Below are positions 19,366 through 30,234 of a stretch of DNA of 64,000 nucleotides, piece by piece; positions within the stretch are counted from its first letter, which is position 1; each line of letters opens with the position of its first letter. The DNA comes from Bosea sp. AS-1 (lineage in GTDB: Bacteria > Pseudomonadota > Alphaproteobacteria > Rhizobiales > Beijerinckiaceae), in assembly GCF_002220095.1 (NCBI RefSeq), contig NZ_CP022372.1:2886501-2950500 (forward strand), in the 5' to 3' direction. A program made the position numbers and the translations under genes. The notes under the pieces were generated by a model. That model was not told where the DNA came from. It did no database searches and saw only the letters and a program-made list of their open reading frames with translations.

Positions 19366-20793
19366 ATGGGATCGATGGAAGGCGAGGGAGGACGACTGTT
19401 CTTCCGCTCCGAGACCTTCGATACGGAGAAGTTCGAGCGGCGCAGCCCATCGAACCGGACGATCATCGAGCCGGCCCGCGAGATTCCGGTCCACACCGAG
19501 TGCGACGTGCTGGTCGTCGGTGGTGGCCCCGCCGGTACCGCCGCCGCGATTGCTGCTGCCCGACGCGGCGCCGACGTCGTGCTGCTGGAGCGCTACAATC
19601 ATCTCGGCGGGCTCTCGACTGGCGGCCTTGTCATCTGGATCGACCGGATGAGCGACTGGCAGGGTCGGTACGTGATCCGCGGTGTCGCCGAAGAGCTGCT
19701 GGCGCGCCTGACCCGCGACAGGATCACCGGGCCCGAGCCGCAGGAATGGGGATCGCACGATCCCGAACGCGTCGCTTATTGGGGTTTGCGCAATGCGGCC
19801 TTCAACAACACCGTCACCCATGCGCCGACGCTCGACCCGGAATGGCTGAAGGCGGAATCGCTCGCCATGGTGCTGGAGGCCGGCGTCCACCCGATCTTCC
19901 ACGCCTGGGGCGCCAGCCCGTTGATGGAGGGGCGGCGCGTCACCGGTTGCACCTTCGAGAGCAAGGAGGGGCGGCGCGCCATCCTTGCCCGCGTCACCAT
20001 CGACGCAACCGGCGATGGCGATCTCTATGCGGGCGCCGGGTCAGGCTTCGACACCGAGGTCGATATCCGCGACATCCACGGCTGCATGAACACCTCCTGG
20101 CTGTTCGGCGGCGTCGACATGAAGGCCTTCCTGCGCTTCCGGGGGGAGACGCCGGAGCAGTATTCGCAGTTCATGGCGAGGGGGCGCGAGGCGATGCGCT
20201 TTTTCGACAGGCCCTCCGTCTCGTGGCGGGACGACATCGCCGTCTTCATGGGGCCGCGGCTCGCCGGCTATTCGGCACTCAAGGTCGAAGATCTGTCAGA
20301 GGTCGAGATCCGCAGCCACCAGCTCATGCTGGAACATCTCGCCTTCTATCGGGCCCATGCTCCGGGCTTCTCCAACGCCTTCATCATGCTCTCGGCGCCG
20401 CAACTCGGTGTCCGGCATGGCCGGCGCCTCAAAGGGGTCGGAAAGCTCACCCGTGAGAACTGGGATGGCAGCACGGCGCCTGACGAGATCGGCGTTTCGC
20501 CCTCGCTCGCGCCGAAATTCGCGAACATTTCGGTTCCCTATGGCGCGATCGTGCCGCGCGAGATCGACGGCCTGCTGGCGCCGGGCCGGCATCTCTCCTG
20601 CGACGCCACCAGCCATTCCTTCATGCGCGAAATCCCGCAATGCTGGCTGACCGGCCATGCGGCAGGCGTCGCCGCCGCCATAGCCGCCGACCGGAACATG
20701 AGGCCGGCCGAGGTGCCGATCGCCGAACTGCGGGCGGGATTGGCAGCCCAGGGAGCCTATCTCAACGCGGTTCCCGAGCTGGTTGAAAGCTGA
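19366..20793 (+). CDS. FAD-dependent oxidoreductase
   Basis: A 475-residue flavoprotein of the FAD_oxidored type (PF12831-like). The dinucleotide-binding start is at residues about 46-75: CDVLVVGGGPAGTAAAIAAA, then a LLERYNHLGG glutamate that binds the ribose. Near the end LLAPGRHLSCDATSHSFMRE and GHAAGVAAAIAADRN give the second FAD contact. Proteins of this type are often linked to small-acid catabolism and have no well-known substrate. It is the first gene downstream of the LysR intergenic region, and the ABC importer follows, so it probably acts on the imported compound. GC and codon use match the neighbours. Confidence 0.85.
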   Translation: MGSMEGEGGRLFFRSETFDTEKFERRSPSNRTIIEPAREIPVHTECDVLVVGGGPAGTAAAIAAARRGADVVLLERYNHLGGLSTGGLVIWIDRMSDWQGRYVIRGVAEELLARLTRDRITGPEPQEWGSHDPERVAYWGLRNAAFNNTVTHAPTLDPEWLKAESLAMVLEAGVHPIFHAWGASPLMEGRRVTGCTFESKEGRRAILARVTIDATGDGDLYAGAGSGFDTEVDIRDIHGCMNTSWLFGGVDMKAFLRFRGETPEQYSQFMARGREAMRFFDRPSVSWRDDIAVFMGPRLAGYSALKVEDLSEVEIRSHQLMLEHLAFYRAHAPGFSNAFIMLSAPQLGVRHGRRLKGVGKLTRENWDGSTAPDEIGVSPSLAPKFANISVPYGAIVPREIDGLLAPGRHLSCDATSHSFMREIPQCWLTGHAAGVAAAIAADRNMRPAEVPIAELRAGLAAQGAYLNAVPELVES

Positions 20794-20912
20794 AAGCCAC
20801 AAGCGCGATCTCTTCGTCACGGTTGACGAGGACGGATAAGCGGGCCGAAGAAGCCTGCTGTGTGAAACAAGCGGGAAGGCGGCATAGAGCCGTCCCCGAA
20901 GGGAGGAACGGA

Positions 20913-21968
20913 ATGTTCGAAGGCTTTGCTCGCTGGCGCAGCACCTGCGTCGCCATGGTTCTTGGTTTCGCCGGTGGCGTAACGCCGGCTCTCGCGCAAG
21001 CGCCCCAGCCCAAGCCACTCGACCCGCCGCAATCGGTGCGTGTCGCCTATGTGCCGATCATGAAATTCGCGACCGCTTACGTGGCGGAGTCGCGCGGGCT
21101 CTTCAAGAAATACGGCCTCGACGTCAAGCTCGACAGCGTCAAGTCCGGCACCGAAGCGATCGCCTTTCTCGACAAGGGCTCGGTCGATGTCGGTGGCATC
21201 TCCATCGTCGCGTCGCTCTGGTCGGCCTGGAACCGCGGCCTCGATATCCGCGTGATCGCGCCCGGCGCGCTCGATCCGATGAAGGACGGGCCGACCAAGT
21301 TGATCGTCCGCAAGGATCTGATGGAGTCAGGCGCCGTGAAGTCGGTCGCCGACCTCAAGGGCAAGCGCATCGCGGCCGCGGGCGGCCCGGGCAGCGGCGG
21401 CGAATATTTCGTCAGCAAGGCCCTAGAGAGCGCCAAGCTCACATTGCGTGATGCGCAGCTTCTGAACGTCGGCAATGCCGATATGCCGGCGGCGATGGAA
21501 GCGAAATCGGTCGATGCGGTGCTGACCTCCTCGCCTTACTCGGACCAGATCCTCAAGGCCGGCACCGGCAAGCTCCTGATGCAGGACATCACCCCCGGTC
21601 TGATGACGGTCGCCTTCGTCGCCTCGGGCAAGTTCATCAAGGACCGTCCGGAGGTGGCCGAGCGCTTCGTGCTGGCGATGACGGAAGCCGCCCGCCTGAT
21701 GCAGGGCGCCGATTTCCTCGCCCAGCCCAATATGGACGGTTATCTGAAGTACACCGCCTCGACGCCGGAGGCGATCAAGAACGGCGGCTCGGTGATCTTC
21801 GACCCCAACATGGCGATCCCGACTTCCGGCCTCGCCGATATCGAGCGCGTGCACCGCGAGAACGGCCGCACCGAATACGACAAGCCGCTCGACATGGCGA
21901 AGGTCGTCGATGAGCGCTTCGTCGCCAAGGCCATCGAGATCCTCGGCAAGGCTGCCCCGGCCAAGTGA
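20913..21968 (+). CDS. ABC transporter substrate-binding protein (NMT1/SsuA type)
   Basis: A 351-residue periplasmic solute receptor. The signal peptide is MFEGFARWRSTCVAMVLGFA, ending TPALAQA. The mature part begins VRVAYVPIMKFATAYVAESRG, followed by LFKKYGLDVKL, the typical NMT1/SsuA/TauA first lobe. GGAGG lies seven bases before ATG 20913. With the ATPase and permease that follow it forms a complete importer of the taurine/nitrate/sulfonate family. Members of this family in aromatic clusters carry aromatic acids or related anions; the substrate here is inferred from the neighbouring pca and dehydroshikimate dehydratase genes only. Confidence 0.92.
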   Translation: MFEGFARWRSTCVAMVLGFAGGVTPALAQAPQPKPLDPPQSVRVAYVPIMKFATAYVAESRGLFKKYGLDVKLDSVKSGTEAIAFLDKGSVDVGGISIVASLWSAWNRGLDIRVIAPGALDPMKDGPTKLIVRKDLMESGAVKSVADLKGKRIAAAGGPGSGGEYFVSKALESAKLTLRDAQLLNVGNADMPAAMEAKSVDAVLTSSPYSDQILKAGTGKLLMQDITPGLMTVAFVASGKFIKDRPEVAERFVLAMTEAARLMQGADFLAQPNMDGYLKYTASTPEAIKNGGSVIFDPNMAIPTSGLADIERVHRENGRTEYDKPLDMAKVVDERFVAKAIEILGKAAPAK

Positions 21969-22044
21969 GGCGAGCGGGAACCGGCCCCAAACGCGGTTCC
22001 CGGACATCATCGATGCAGGAACTATCAGCCTGGAGGGTCGGCCG

Positions 22045-22851
22045 ATGACCGCCACCATGCCGGCCGTTGGCGCGCCGAAGATCGGCGCGCGCAACGTCAG
22101 CAAGCACTACCCGACTGCGGACGGCACCATGGTCGCGCTCGAGGATTTCTCCCTCGACGTCGCTGACGGGGAGTTCGTCTGCATCGTCGGCCCCTCTGGC
22201 TGCGGCAAGTCGACCTTCCTGCGCATGGTCGCGGGGTTGGAATCGATTTCGCTCGGTTCGATCGATATCCGGCCCGGCCACGAGAGGGCTAGGCCGCTCA
22301 ACAGTGTGGTCTTTCAGGAATATGCGATTTTTCCCTGGAAGTCGCTGATCGAGAACGTCGCCTTCGGCCTGCAGATGCGCGGCATCGGCCGCAAGGAACG
22401 GATCGAGAAGGCACGTTACTGGCTTGACCGCGTGGGCCTGGGCAAATTTGCCGACTATTATCCGCACCAGATCTCGGGCGGCATGAAGCAGCGCGTCAGC
22501 ATCATCCGCGCGCTCGCCAACGATCCCGAGGTACTGCTGATGGACGAGCCCCTCGGCGCGCTCGATGCCCAGACGCGCGTCGTCATCCAGGAGGAGCTGC
22601 TGCGGATCTGGGAGGAGACTCGCAAGACGGTGCTCTACATCACCCACAGCCTCGACGAGGCCGTGCTGCTCGGCGACCGCGTCATCCTGATGAGCGCCCA
22701 GCCCGGACGGCATCTGGCAACGTTCAAGATCGATCTGCCGCGTCCACGCTCCGTCGCGATGACGAACTCGCCGCGATTCGCGGAATATAGGGCGCAGATC
22801 TGGGAGAAGCTCAGCGCCGAAGTGACGCGCGCCATGGAGGCCCAGCCATGA
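22045..22851 (+). CDS. ABC transporter ATP-binding protein (SsuB/TauB type)
   Basis: A 268-residue cytoplasmic ATPase that powers the importer. Walker [15 protein letters not shown]-loop [13 protein letters not shown], signature [16 protein letters not shown], Walker [16 protein letters not shown] and switch His in [12 protein letters not shown] are all intact. ATG 22045 has GGAGGG upstream. It ends with ATGA overlap into the permease gene, showing translational coupling. The order receptor-ATPase-permease is usual for this family. Confidence 0.95.
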   Translation: MTATMPAVGAPKIGARNVSKHYPTADGTMVALEDFSLDVADGEFVCIVGPSGCGKSTFLRMVAGLESISLGSIDIRPGHERARPLNSVVFQEYAIFPWKSLIENVAFGLQMRGIGRKERIEKARYWLDRVGLGKFADYYPHQISGGMKQRVSIIRALANDPEVLLMDEPLGALDAQTRVVIQEELLRIWEETRKTVLYITHSLDEAVLLGDRVILMSAQPGRHLATFKIDLPRPRSVAMTNSPRFAEYRAQIWEKLSAEVTRAMEAQP

Positions 22852-23936
22852 CGGTCGCATCGACCGACCAGGTCGCGGCTGCTGCCGGCCCTGCGCCTGC
22901 GCAGCCCATTCGCAAGGATGCCGGCGACAAGCGTGCCATTCTCCTGCTCGCTGTCGCCATTGTAGCGCTCAATGTCGTGCTGGCGGCGACCGGGCTCTGG
23001 GGCGACTTCGCCTGGCCGGCGATCGGGGCGAGCTTCGTCCTGCTGGTGCTGATGTGCGAACGCATCGGCCGGCTCGTGCCGTTAAAGGGCAGGGGGGTCT
23101 ACGAGCGCACGCTGGCGCTGGGCTTCCCGCTCCTCGTCCTCGTGCTCTGGGAGCTCGCGGCCGATAACGGTTTCATCAACCCGACCTGGTTCCCGCCGCC
23201 AAGCCGCATCGGCGCGGCACTGTGGGACCTCAGTACGCGCTATGACCGCTTCTCGGGCACGACGCTGCTCGGGCGCCCCTGGCTGATGCCGGAAGCCTTC
23301 TCGAAGGAAGGCTGGACAGGGGTCTGGAATCTCGTCGCGGAGAGCCATGTCTTCGCGACCGTGGCGCGCGTTCTTGTCGGCTTCGTGCTCGGTGCCATCC
23401 CCGGCGTGCTGGTCGGCGTCGTCATGGGCCTGAACCAGACGGTCAGGCTGATGCTCGATACGACGCTCTCGGCGATCTATGTGCTGCCGAAGATCGCGAT
23501 CTTCCCGATCGTGATGCTGATGTTCGCCGATCCCTTCGGCGAAGCGCCGAAGATCCTCGTTGTCGGGCTCTCCGTCTTCATCCTGATGGCGATCAATACG
23601 ATGGCCGCGGTGCGTGGCATCGACAAGGTCTACCTGATGGCCGGCAAGAACTACGGCGCCAAGGGCTGGTCGATGCTGCGCCACGTCATCCTTCCTGGCG
23701 CGCTGCCGATGATCTTCTCCGGGCTTCGCATCGCGCTCGGCACGGCGATGATCGTAATCATCTCGGTCGAGTTCGTGCGTGCCAAGCAGGGCGTCGGCTA
23801 CATGACCTTCTACTACTGGGAGGTTCTCAACCCCGAGAAGATGTATGCCGGCCTCGTCGTCGTGATGATCCTCGGCGTGCTGCTGACCTACGCGCTGCAA
23901 TGGCTGCAGCGCCGGCTCATGCCCTGGCAGAAGTGA
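22848..23936 (+). CDS. ABC transporter permease (SsuC/TauC type)
   Basis: A 362-residue inner-membrane permease. The BPD_transp_1 domain occupies roughly residues 165-355 and includes the ATPase-coupling EAA-like loop (AAVRGIDKVYLMAGKNYGAKG). It is longer than the usual 250-280 residues because of an N-terminal extension with two extra hydrophobic segments (AILLLAVAIVALNVVLAATG and FAWPAIGASFVLLVLMCERI). The start overlaps the ATPase stop as ATGA. Confidence 0.93.
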   Translation: MTVASTDQVAAAAGPAPAQPIRKDAGDKRAILLLAVAIVALNVVLAATGLWGDFAWPAIGASFVLLVLMCERIGRLVPLKGRGVYERTLALGFPLLVLVLWELAADNGFINPTWFPPPSRIGAALWDLSTRYDRFSGTTLLGRPWLMPEAFSKEGWTGVWNLVAESHVFATVARVLVGFVLGAIPGVLVGVVMGLNQTVRLMLDTTLSAIYVLPKIAIFPIVMLMFADPFGEAPKILVVGLSVFILMAINTMAAVRGIDKVYLMAGKNYGAKGWSMLRHVILPGALPMIFSGLRIALGTAMIVIISVEFVRAKQGVGYMTFYYWEVLNPEKMYAGLVVVMILGVLLTYALQWLQRRLMPWQK

Positions 23937-23946
23937 GGATCGGACA

Positions 23947-24711
23947 ATGAAGGTTGCGCTCGTCACCGGCGGCGCCGGCGCCGTCGGGGCTGCCGCTGCG
24001 CGAATGCTGGCAGAAGACGGATTCCGCGTCGTGCTGGCCGATCGCGATGCTGAGCGGACGCAAGCCATCTGCGATGAGATCGTCCGCGCCGGCGGCACAG
24101 CCGTCGTCGAACCGGTCGACCTGCTGGAGGAGGGCGCTTGCCAGCGATTGATCGCGCGCGTGACCGAACGCTTCGGCCGGCTCGACTGCCTCGTCAACAA
24201 TGCCGGCATGACCGGCGCGCCGCGGATCGGCACGGTCGATGTCGCGGTCTGGAACGCGGTGCTCGCGCTCAACCTGACGGTGCCGATGCTGCTGGCTCAG
24301 GCTGCCCAGCCTTTGATGAAGCAGAGCGGTGGCGGCAGCATCGTCAATGTCGCCTCGCGCGTCTATCTCGCCGGTACGGGCGTCGCCTATACCTCCAGCA
24401 AATCGGGGCTGATCGGGCTTACCCGCGTGCTCGCGGTGCAGCTCGGCCCGGACGATATCCGCGTCAACGCGGTCGCCCCGAGCTTCCTCAACACTCCCTT
24501 CAACGAAAAGATCGTGACGGAGAATGCCGGGCTCGCAGCCTCCTTCCGCAAGATGTCGCCGCTCGGCCGGCTCGGAACCGCCGAGGATGTCGCCGGCGCA
24601 ATCGCCTTTCTGGCCTCGCCGCGGGCGAGCTTCATCACCGGCGATGTCATTCATGTCTGCGGCGGCACGCAACTGGCTCCGCAGCCCGATGCCGCCGGGG
24701 GCGGGCCATAA
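23947..24711 (+). CDS. Short-chain dehydrogenase/reductase
   Basis: A 254-residue classical SDR using NAD(P). Cofactor motif VTGGAGAVGAAAARML, structural NNAGMTG, catalytic Ser in IVNVASRVYLAG and the Tyr-x3-Lys pair in YTSSKSG. The acidic residue after strand 2 (LADRDAERT) favours NAD+ over NADP+. It lies 10 bases after the permease and before the pca operator. A plausible job is oxidation of an imported hydroxylated ring (for example quinate or shikimate type) before the dehydratase, but this is inferred from location. Confidence 0.9.
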   Translation: MKVALVTGGAGAVGAAAARMLAEDGFRVVLADRDAERTQAICDEIVRAGGTAVVEPVDLLEEGACQRLIARVTERFGRLDCLVNNAGMTGAPRIGTVDVAVWNAVLALNLTVPMLLAQAAQPLMKQSGGGSIVNVASRVYLAGTGVAYTSSKSGLIGLTRVLAVQLGPDDIRVNAVAPSFLNTPFNEKIVTENAGLAASFRKMSPLGRLGTAEDVAGAIAFLASPRASFITGDVIHVCGGTQLAPQPDAAGGGP

Positions 24712-24749
24712 CCAGCCGGAGCCCGTCTGACGCTCGATCGCCAGTTGGA

Positions 24750-24765
24750 ATAACCCCGAGGTTAT
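24750..24765. promoter_or_regulatory. Probable PcaQ operator upstream of pcaD
   Basis: The 16-bp dyad ATAACC-CCGA-GGTTAT matches the PcaQ site described for rhizobia (ATAACC-N4-GGTTAA) except for the last base. It is centred about 78 bases before the pcaD start, where a LysR-type activator binds. This suggests that the pca genes have their own protocatechuate-pathway control by a PcaQ protein encoded elsewhere. Confidence 0.7.
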
Positions 24766-24790
24766 GCTGACCTGCAATAATGCCATTTAA

Positions 24791-24813
24791 CATGAGCACC
24801 CAAATCGCTCATG
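24791..24813. promoter_or_regulatory. Second inverted repeat before pcaD
   Basis: CATGAGC-N9-GCTCATG, a perfect 7-bp inverted repeat, ends 22 bases before the pcaD start. It shares TGAG/CTCA half-sites with the dyad in the LysR intergenic region at 19217 but with wider spacing. It could be a second operator, or a leader hairpin near the pcaD ribosome site. The function is not known. Confidence 0.4.
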
Positions 24814-24835
24814 ATGAGGCCGTATTCGAGGTAAG

Positions 24836-25639
24836 ATGTCTTCCATGGCTTTCACGCGTATCGACGGCAGGCTGGTGCATTGGCGCGAAAGCGGTTCGCG
24901 GGAGGCGCCGCCCGTCATTCTGGTCAACTCGCTGGGCACGGATTTCCGTATCTGGGATGAGGTCGCTGCGGCGCTCTCCCGCGATTGGCGGGTCATCGCC
25001 TATGACAAGCGTGGCCACGGGCTTTCAGAGGTTCCGACCGGCCCCTATGCGATCGCGGATTTCACCGATGATCTCATCGGGCTTGCCGACCATCTCGATC
25101 TGAAGCGATTTGCACTTGTCGGGCTCTCGATCGGCGGGCTGATCGGGCAAGATCTGGCAGTGCGCCGGCCGGAACGCCTGACCGCTCTGGTGCTGGCCGA
25201 TACGGCACCGAAGGTCGGCACGGCCGAAAGCTGGAGCGGGCGCATCGAGGCTGTCCGCAAGGGCGGGCTCGCCGCCATCGCCGATCCCGTGATGGAGCGC
25301 TGGTTCACCCCCGCCTTTCACACCGAGCGCCCGGACGATCTCGCGGGCTGGCGCAATGCTCTGCTCCGCCAACCGGCGGACGGCTACATCGCGACCTGCG
25401 AAGCCCTGCGCGATGCCGACCTCACGGCCGCTATCGGCAGCATCAAGGCGCCGACGCTTGTGGTCGCCGGCGATGGCGACCAGTCGACCCCACCCGATCT
25501 GGTGCGCGCGGCGGCAGAGTGCATTCCGAATGCGCGCTTCGCGCTTATCGAGGGCTGCGGACACATTCCGCCGGTCGAGCAGCCAGCCCGCTTGCTCGCG
25601 CTGGTGACGGAACATCTGGAGAGGCACGGACGTGGCTGA
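24836..25639 (+). CDS. pcaD: 3-oxoadipate enol-lactonase
   Basis: Hydrolyses 3-oxoadipate enol-lactone to 3-oxoadipate in the beta-ketoadipate pathway. A 267-residue alpha/beta-hydrolase: oxyanion region VILVNSLGTDFRIWDEV, nucleophile Ser in LVGLSIGGLIGQ, acid in VAGDGDQSTPP and His in GCGHIPPVEQP. GAGGTAAG precedes ATG 24836. It overlaps pcaC by 8 bases, as often seen for the pcaDC pair of alphaproteobacteria. It is the first gene after the PcaQ-like operator. Confidence 0.95.
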   Translation: MSSMAFTRIDGRLVHWRESGSREAPPVILVNSLGTDFRIWDEVAAALSRDWRVIAYDKRGHGLSEVPTGPYAIADFTDDLIGLADHLDLKRFALVGLSIGGLIGQDLAVRRPERLTALVLADTAPKVGTAESWSGRIEAVRKGGLAAIADPVMERWFTPAFHTERPDDLAGWRNALLRQPADGYIATCEALRDADLTAAIGSIKAPTLVVAGDGDQSTPPDLVRAAAECIPNARFALIEGCGHIPPVEQPARLLALVTEHLERHGRG

Positions 25640-26027
25640 GGCTCAGGACCGATATACCCAAGGCATGGCGACCCGCCGTTCCGTGCTCGGCGAGCGCTAT
25701 GTCGATACTGCCGTCGCCAACACCGACCCCTTCACGGAAGATTTCCAGCAGCTCATCACCGAAAGCGCCTGGGGAACTGTTTGGTCGCGCGACACGATCA
25801 GTAAGCGCGAGCGCTCGATGCTGACCATCGCGTTGCTTGCTGCGCTGGGACACCATGACGAAGTCGCCATGCATGTCCGGGCGACGCGTAATACCGGCGC
25901 CAGCATGGACGATATCAAGGAGGCGCTGCTGCATGTGGCGATCTATGCCGGCGTGCCGGCGGCCAATCATGCCTTCAAGATCGCCAAGGCGGCCTATGCC
26001 GAGATGCAGAACGAGAAGGCGGGCTGA
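25632..26027 (+). CDS. pcaC: 4-carboxymuconolactone decarboxylase
   Basis: Decarboxylates gamma-carboxymuconolactone to the 3-oxoadipate enol-lactone, the PcaD substrate. The 131 residues show the CMD (AhpD-like) core: ISKRERSMLTIALLAALGHHDE, here read as SKRERSMLTIALLAAL plus GHHDEVAMHVRATRNTG, and a later LHVAIYAGVPAANHAF. Translation is coupled to pcaD by an 8-base overlap. The family length is 120-135. Confidence 0.95.
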   Translation: MAEAQDRYTQGMATRRSVLGERYVDTAVANTDPFTEDFQQLITESAWGTVWSRDTISKRERSMLTIALLAALGHHDEVAMHVRATRNTGASMDDIKEALLHVAIYAGVPAANHAFKIAKAAYAEMQNEKAG

Positions 26028-26066
26028 ACCCGCCTGCCGCGCCGCCCGTCCGGTGGCGCGAATTGA

Positions 26067-26893
<827 letters not shown>

Positions 26894-26894
<1 letters not shown>

Positions 26895-27520
26895 TGGTCC
26901 AGTCTCTGCGCCGCCTCAAGGAAAGCCCGTCGCAGACGGCGGGCCCCTACATCCATATCGGCGCCACGCCGAACTTCTCGGGCATCGAAGGCATCTATCC
27001 GCATGACCTCGGCTCGCTGCCGCTGCCGGCGGAGGTGAAGGGCGAGCGCATCGTCGTCACCGGCCGGATCTTCGACGGCTCGGGCACGCCGATCAAGGAC
27101 GCACTCGTCGAGATCTGGCAGGCAGACGCGCAGGGGCTCTATCCCGGCCAGGGCGAGCACCGCGGCGAGGCCGATCCGCATTTCCCAGGCTGGTTCCGCC
27201 AGCCGGTCGACGGCACCACCGGCGTCTATCGCTTCGAGACTGTGAAACCCGGCGTCGTGCCCTATTTCGACGGCCGGCCGATGGCCCCGCACATCACCTT
27301 CTGGATCGTCGCGCGCGGCATCAATATCGGCCTGCATACGCGGCTCTATTTCGGCGACGAGGACAAGGCCAACGCGGCCGACCCGATCCTTGGCCGCATC
27401 GAGCATCGCGTCCGTGTCCCGACGCTGATCGCGACGCGCGGCGACGAGGACGGTAAGCCGGTCTACACCTTCGACATCCGCCTGCAGGGCGAGAACGAAA
27501 CCGTCTTCTTCGACATCTGA
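26894..27520 (+). CDS. pcaG: Protocatechuate 3,4-dioxygenase alpha subunit
   Basis: The non-iron partner subunit, 208 residues, beginning [20 protein letters not shown], the usual PcaG N-terminus. It shares the intradiol fold with PcaH ([20 protein letters not shown]-like [29 protein letters not shown]) but lacks the full iron-ligand set, as expected. Its start shares one base with the pcaH stop, so the two are made in a 1:1 ratio. Confidence 0.97.
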
Positions 27521-27575
27521 AGGTGGCCGTCGGCCGCTTTCCAATCCGAACAGCAGCAAGCAGAGTATCGACGCC

Positions 27576-28784
27576 ATGAGCGAAGCCTTCATCTGTGCTT
27601 ACGTGCGCACGCCGATCGGCCGTTTCGGTGGATCCCTGTCTGCGGTGCGGGCCGACGATCTCGGCGCGGTGCCGCTGAAGGCCTTGCTCGAACGCCATGC
27701 AGGCGTCGATTTCGGCGCGGTGGACGATGTGATCTTCGGCTGCGCCAACCAGGCGGGCGAAGACAACCGCAACGTCGCGCGCATGTCGCTGCTGCTCGCG
27801 GGGCTGCCGAAAGAGGTGCCGGGCACCACCATCAACCGGCTTTGCGGCTCGGGAATGGATGCCGTCATCACCGCGGCGCGGGCGATCAAGGCTGGCGAGG
27901 CGGAGCTGATGATCGCCGGGGGCGTCGAGAGCATGTCGCGTGCGCCCTTCGTGCTGCCCAAAGCCGACAGCGCCTTCTCTCGCCATGCCGAGATTCACGA
28001 CACGACTATTGGCTGGCGCTTCATCAATCCGTTGATGAAGAAGCAGTATGGCGTTGATTCCATGCCGGAAACTGGCGAGAACGTCGCCGCCGACTGCCAT
28101 ATCAGCCGCGCCGACCAGGACGCCTTCGCGCTGCGCTCGCAGCAGAAGGCGGTGGCCGCCCAGCAGAACGGCCGGCTCGCCAAGGAGATCGTGCCGGTCT
28201 CGATCCCGCAACGAAAGGGCGATCCGATCGTCGTCGGGATCGACGAGCATCCGCGTGGCGATACGACGCTGGAGAAGCTCGCCAAATTGCCGACGCCGTT
28301 CAAGAAGGAGGGTGGCACCGTCACCGCCGGCAACGCCTCGGGAGTGAATGACGGCGCAGCCGCGCTGATCATCGCCTCCGAAAAGGCCGCGGCCAAGTAC
28401 GGGCTCACTCCGCTGGCGCGCATCGTCGGAGGTGCCGCGGGCGGCGTAGCGCCCCGCGTCATGGGGCTCGGCCCAATCCCGGCTACGCGCAAGCTCTGCG
28501 AGCGCCTAGGGCTGAAGCCCGCGGATTTCGACATCGTCGAGCTCAACGAGGCTTTCGCCTCGCAGGGCATCGCGGTGTTGCGCGATCTCGGCATTGCCGA
28601 GGATGGGGCGCATGTGAACCCGAATGGCGGCGCAATCGCGCTTGGCCACCCGCTCGGCATGTCCGGTGCCCGCATCGCTGGCACGGCTGCGCTCGAATTG
28701 TCGCTGACCGGCAAGAAGCGCGCGCTCGCCACCATGTGCATCGGCGTAGGGCAGGGCATCGCGATCGCGCTGGAACGGGTCTGA
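27576..28784 (+). CDS. pcaF: 3-oxoadipyl-CoA thiolase
   Basis: Cleaves 3-oxoadipyl-CoA with CoA to succinyl-CoA and acetyl-CoA, the last pathway step. It is a 402-residue thiolase: nucleophile Cys in [37 protein letters not shown] with the active His, and the acid-base Cys in [31 protein letters not shown] at the N-terminus is typical of PcaF. The position directly beside pcaIJ supports PcaF over a general acetyl-CoA acetyltransferase. Confidence 0.95.
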   Translation: MSEAFICAYVRTPIGRFGGSLSAVRADDLGAVPLKALLERHAGVDFGAVDDVIFGCANQAGEDNRNVARMSLLLAGLPKEVPGTTINRLCGSGMDAVITAARAIKAGEAELMIAGGVESMSRAPFVLPKADSAFSRHAEIHDTTIGWRFINPLMKKQYGVDSMPETGENVAADCHISRADQDAFALRSQQKAVAAQQNGRLAKEIVPVSIPQRKGDPIVVGIDEHPRGDTTLEKLAKLPTPFKKEGGTVTAGNASGVNDGAAALIIASEKAAAKYGLTPLARIVGGAAGGVAPRVMGLGPIPATRKLCERLGLKPADFDIVELNEAFASQGIAVLRDLGIAEDGAHVNPNGGAIALGHPLGMSGARIAGTAALELSLTGKKRALATMCIGVGQGIAIALERV

Positions 28785-28835
28785 CAGGACAGGGCGATCT
28801 GCTCTAGGATCGGCCGACCACAAGACGAGGGATGG

Positions 28836-29545
28836 ATGACGAACAAGATCTATGACAGCCCGAAGGCGGCGCTCGATGGCCTGCTGTTCGACGGCATGAC
28901 GATCATGTCCGGGGGCTTCGGCCTGTCGGGCAACCCCGAGAGCCTGATCCCCGAGATTCGCGATTCCGGCGTGAAGAACCTCACGGTGATCTCGAACAAT
29001 GCCGGCGCCGACGGCTTCGGTCTCTGGATGCTGCTGCAGACACGCCAGATCAAGAAGATGATCGCGTCCTATGTCGGCGAGAACAAGCTGTTCGAGCAGC
29101 AATATCTCGCCGGCGAGCTGGAGCTCGAGCTCAACCCGCAGGGTACGCTGGCCGAGCGCATCAGGGCCGGCGGCGCCGGTATCCCGGCCTTCTACACCAA
29201 GACCGGCGTCGGCACGGTCGTGGCCGAAGGCAAGCCGGTCGAGGAATTCGAGGGCGGGCTTTATGTCCGCGAGACCTGGCTGCGGGCCGATCTCGCCATC
29301 GTCAAGGCTTGGAAGGCCGACACCGCCGGTAATCTGATCTATCGTCGTACCGCGCGGAACTTCAACCCGAACATGGCAACCGCCGGCAAGGTTACGGTCG
29401 CCGAGGTCGAGGAGATCGTGCCTGTCGGAACGCTCGATCCGGAGGCGATCCATACGCCCGGCATCTATGTCGACCGCGTCATCAAGAGCACGATCAACGA
29501 GAAGCGCATCGAGAAGCTCACCGAGCGCAAGAGGGAGGCAGCCTG

Positions 29546-29546
<1 letters not shown>
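28836..29546 (+). CDS. pcaI: 3-oxoadipate CoA-transferase subunit A
   Basis: The alpha subunit of succinyl-CoA:3-oxoadipate CoA-transferase, which activates 3-oxoadipate for thiolysis. It has 236 residues with the CoA-transferase I motif [17 protein letters not shown] sequence ([16 protein letters not shown]) and [16 protein letters not shown] precedes ATG 28836. It is coupled to the B subunit by TGATG. The same family includes acetoacetate (ScoA) transferases; the pca context favours PcaI. Confidence 0.94.
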
Positions 29547-30208
<662 letters not shown>

Positions 30209-30234
30209 ACGGCATCAGAAGGGGAGGCGTTTCC

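Noticed and set aside
23082..24272. 396-codon minus-strand frame across the permease and SDR genes
   Set aside because: It spans two well-supported genes in antisense and shows no family motif.
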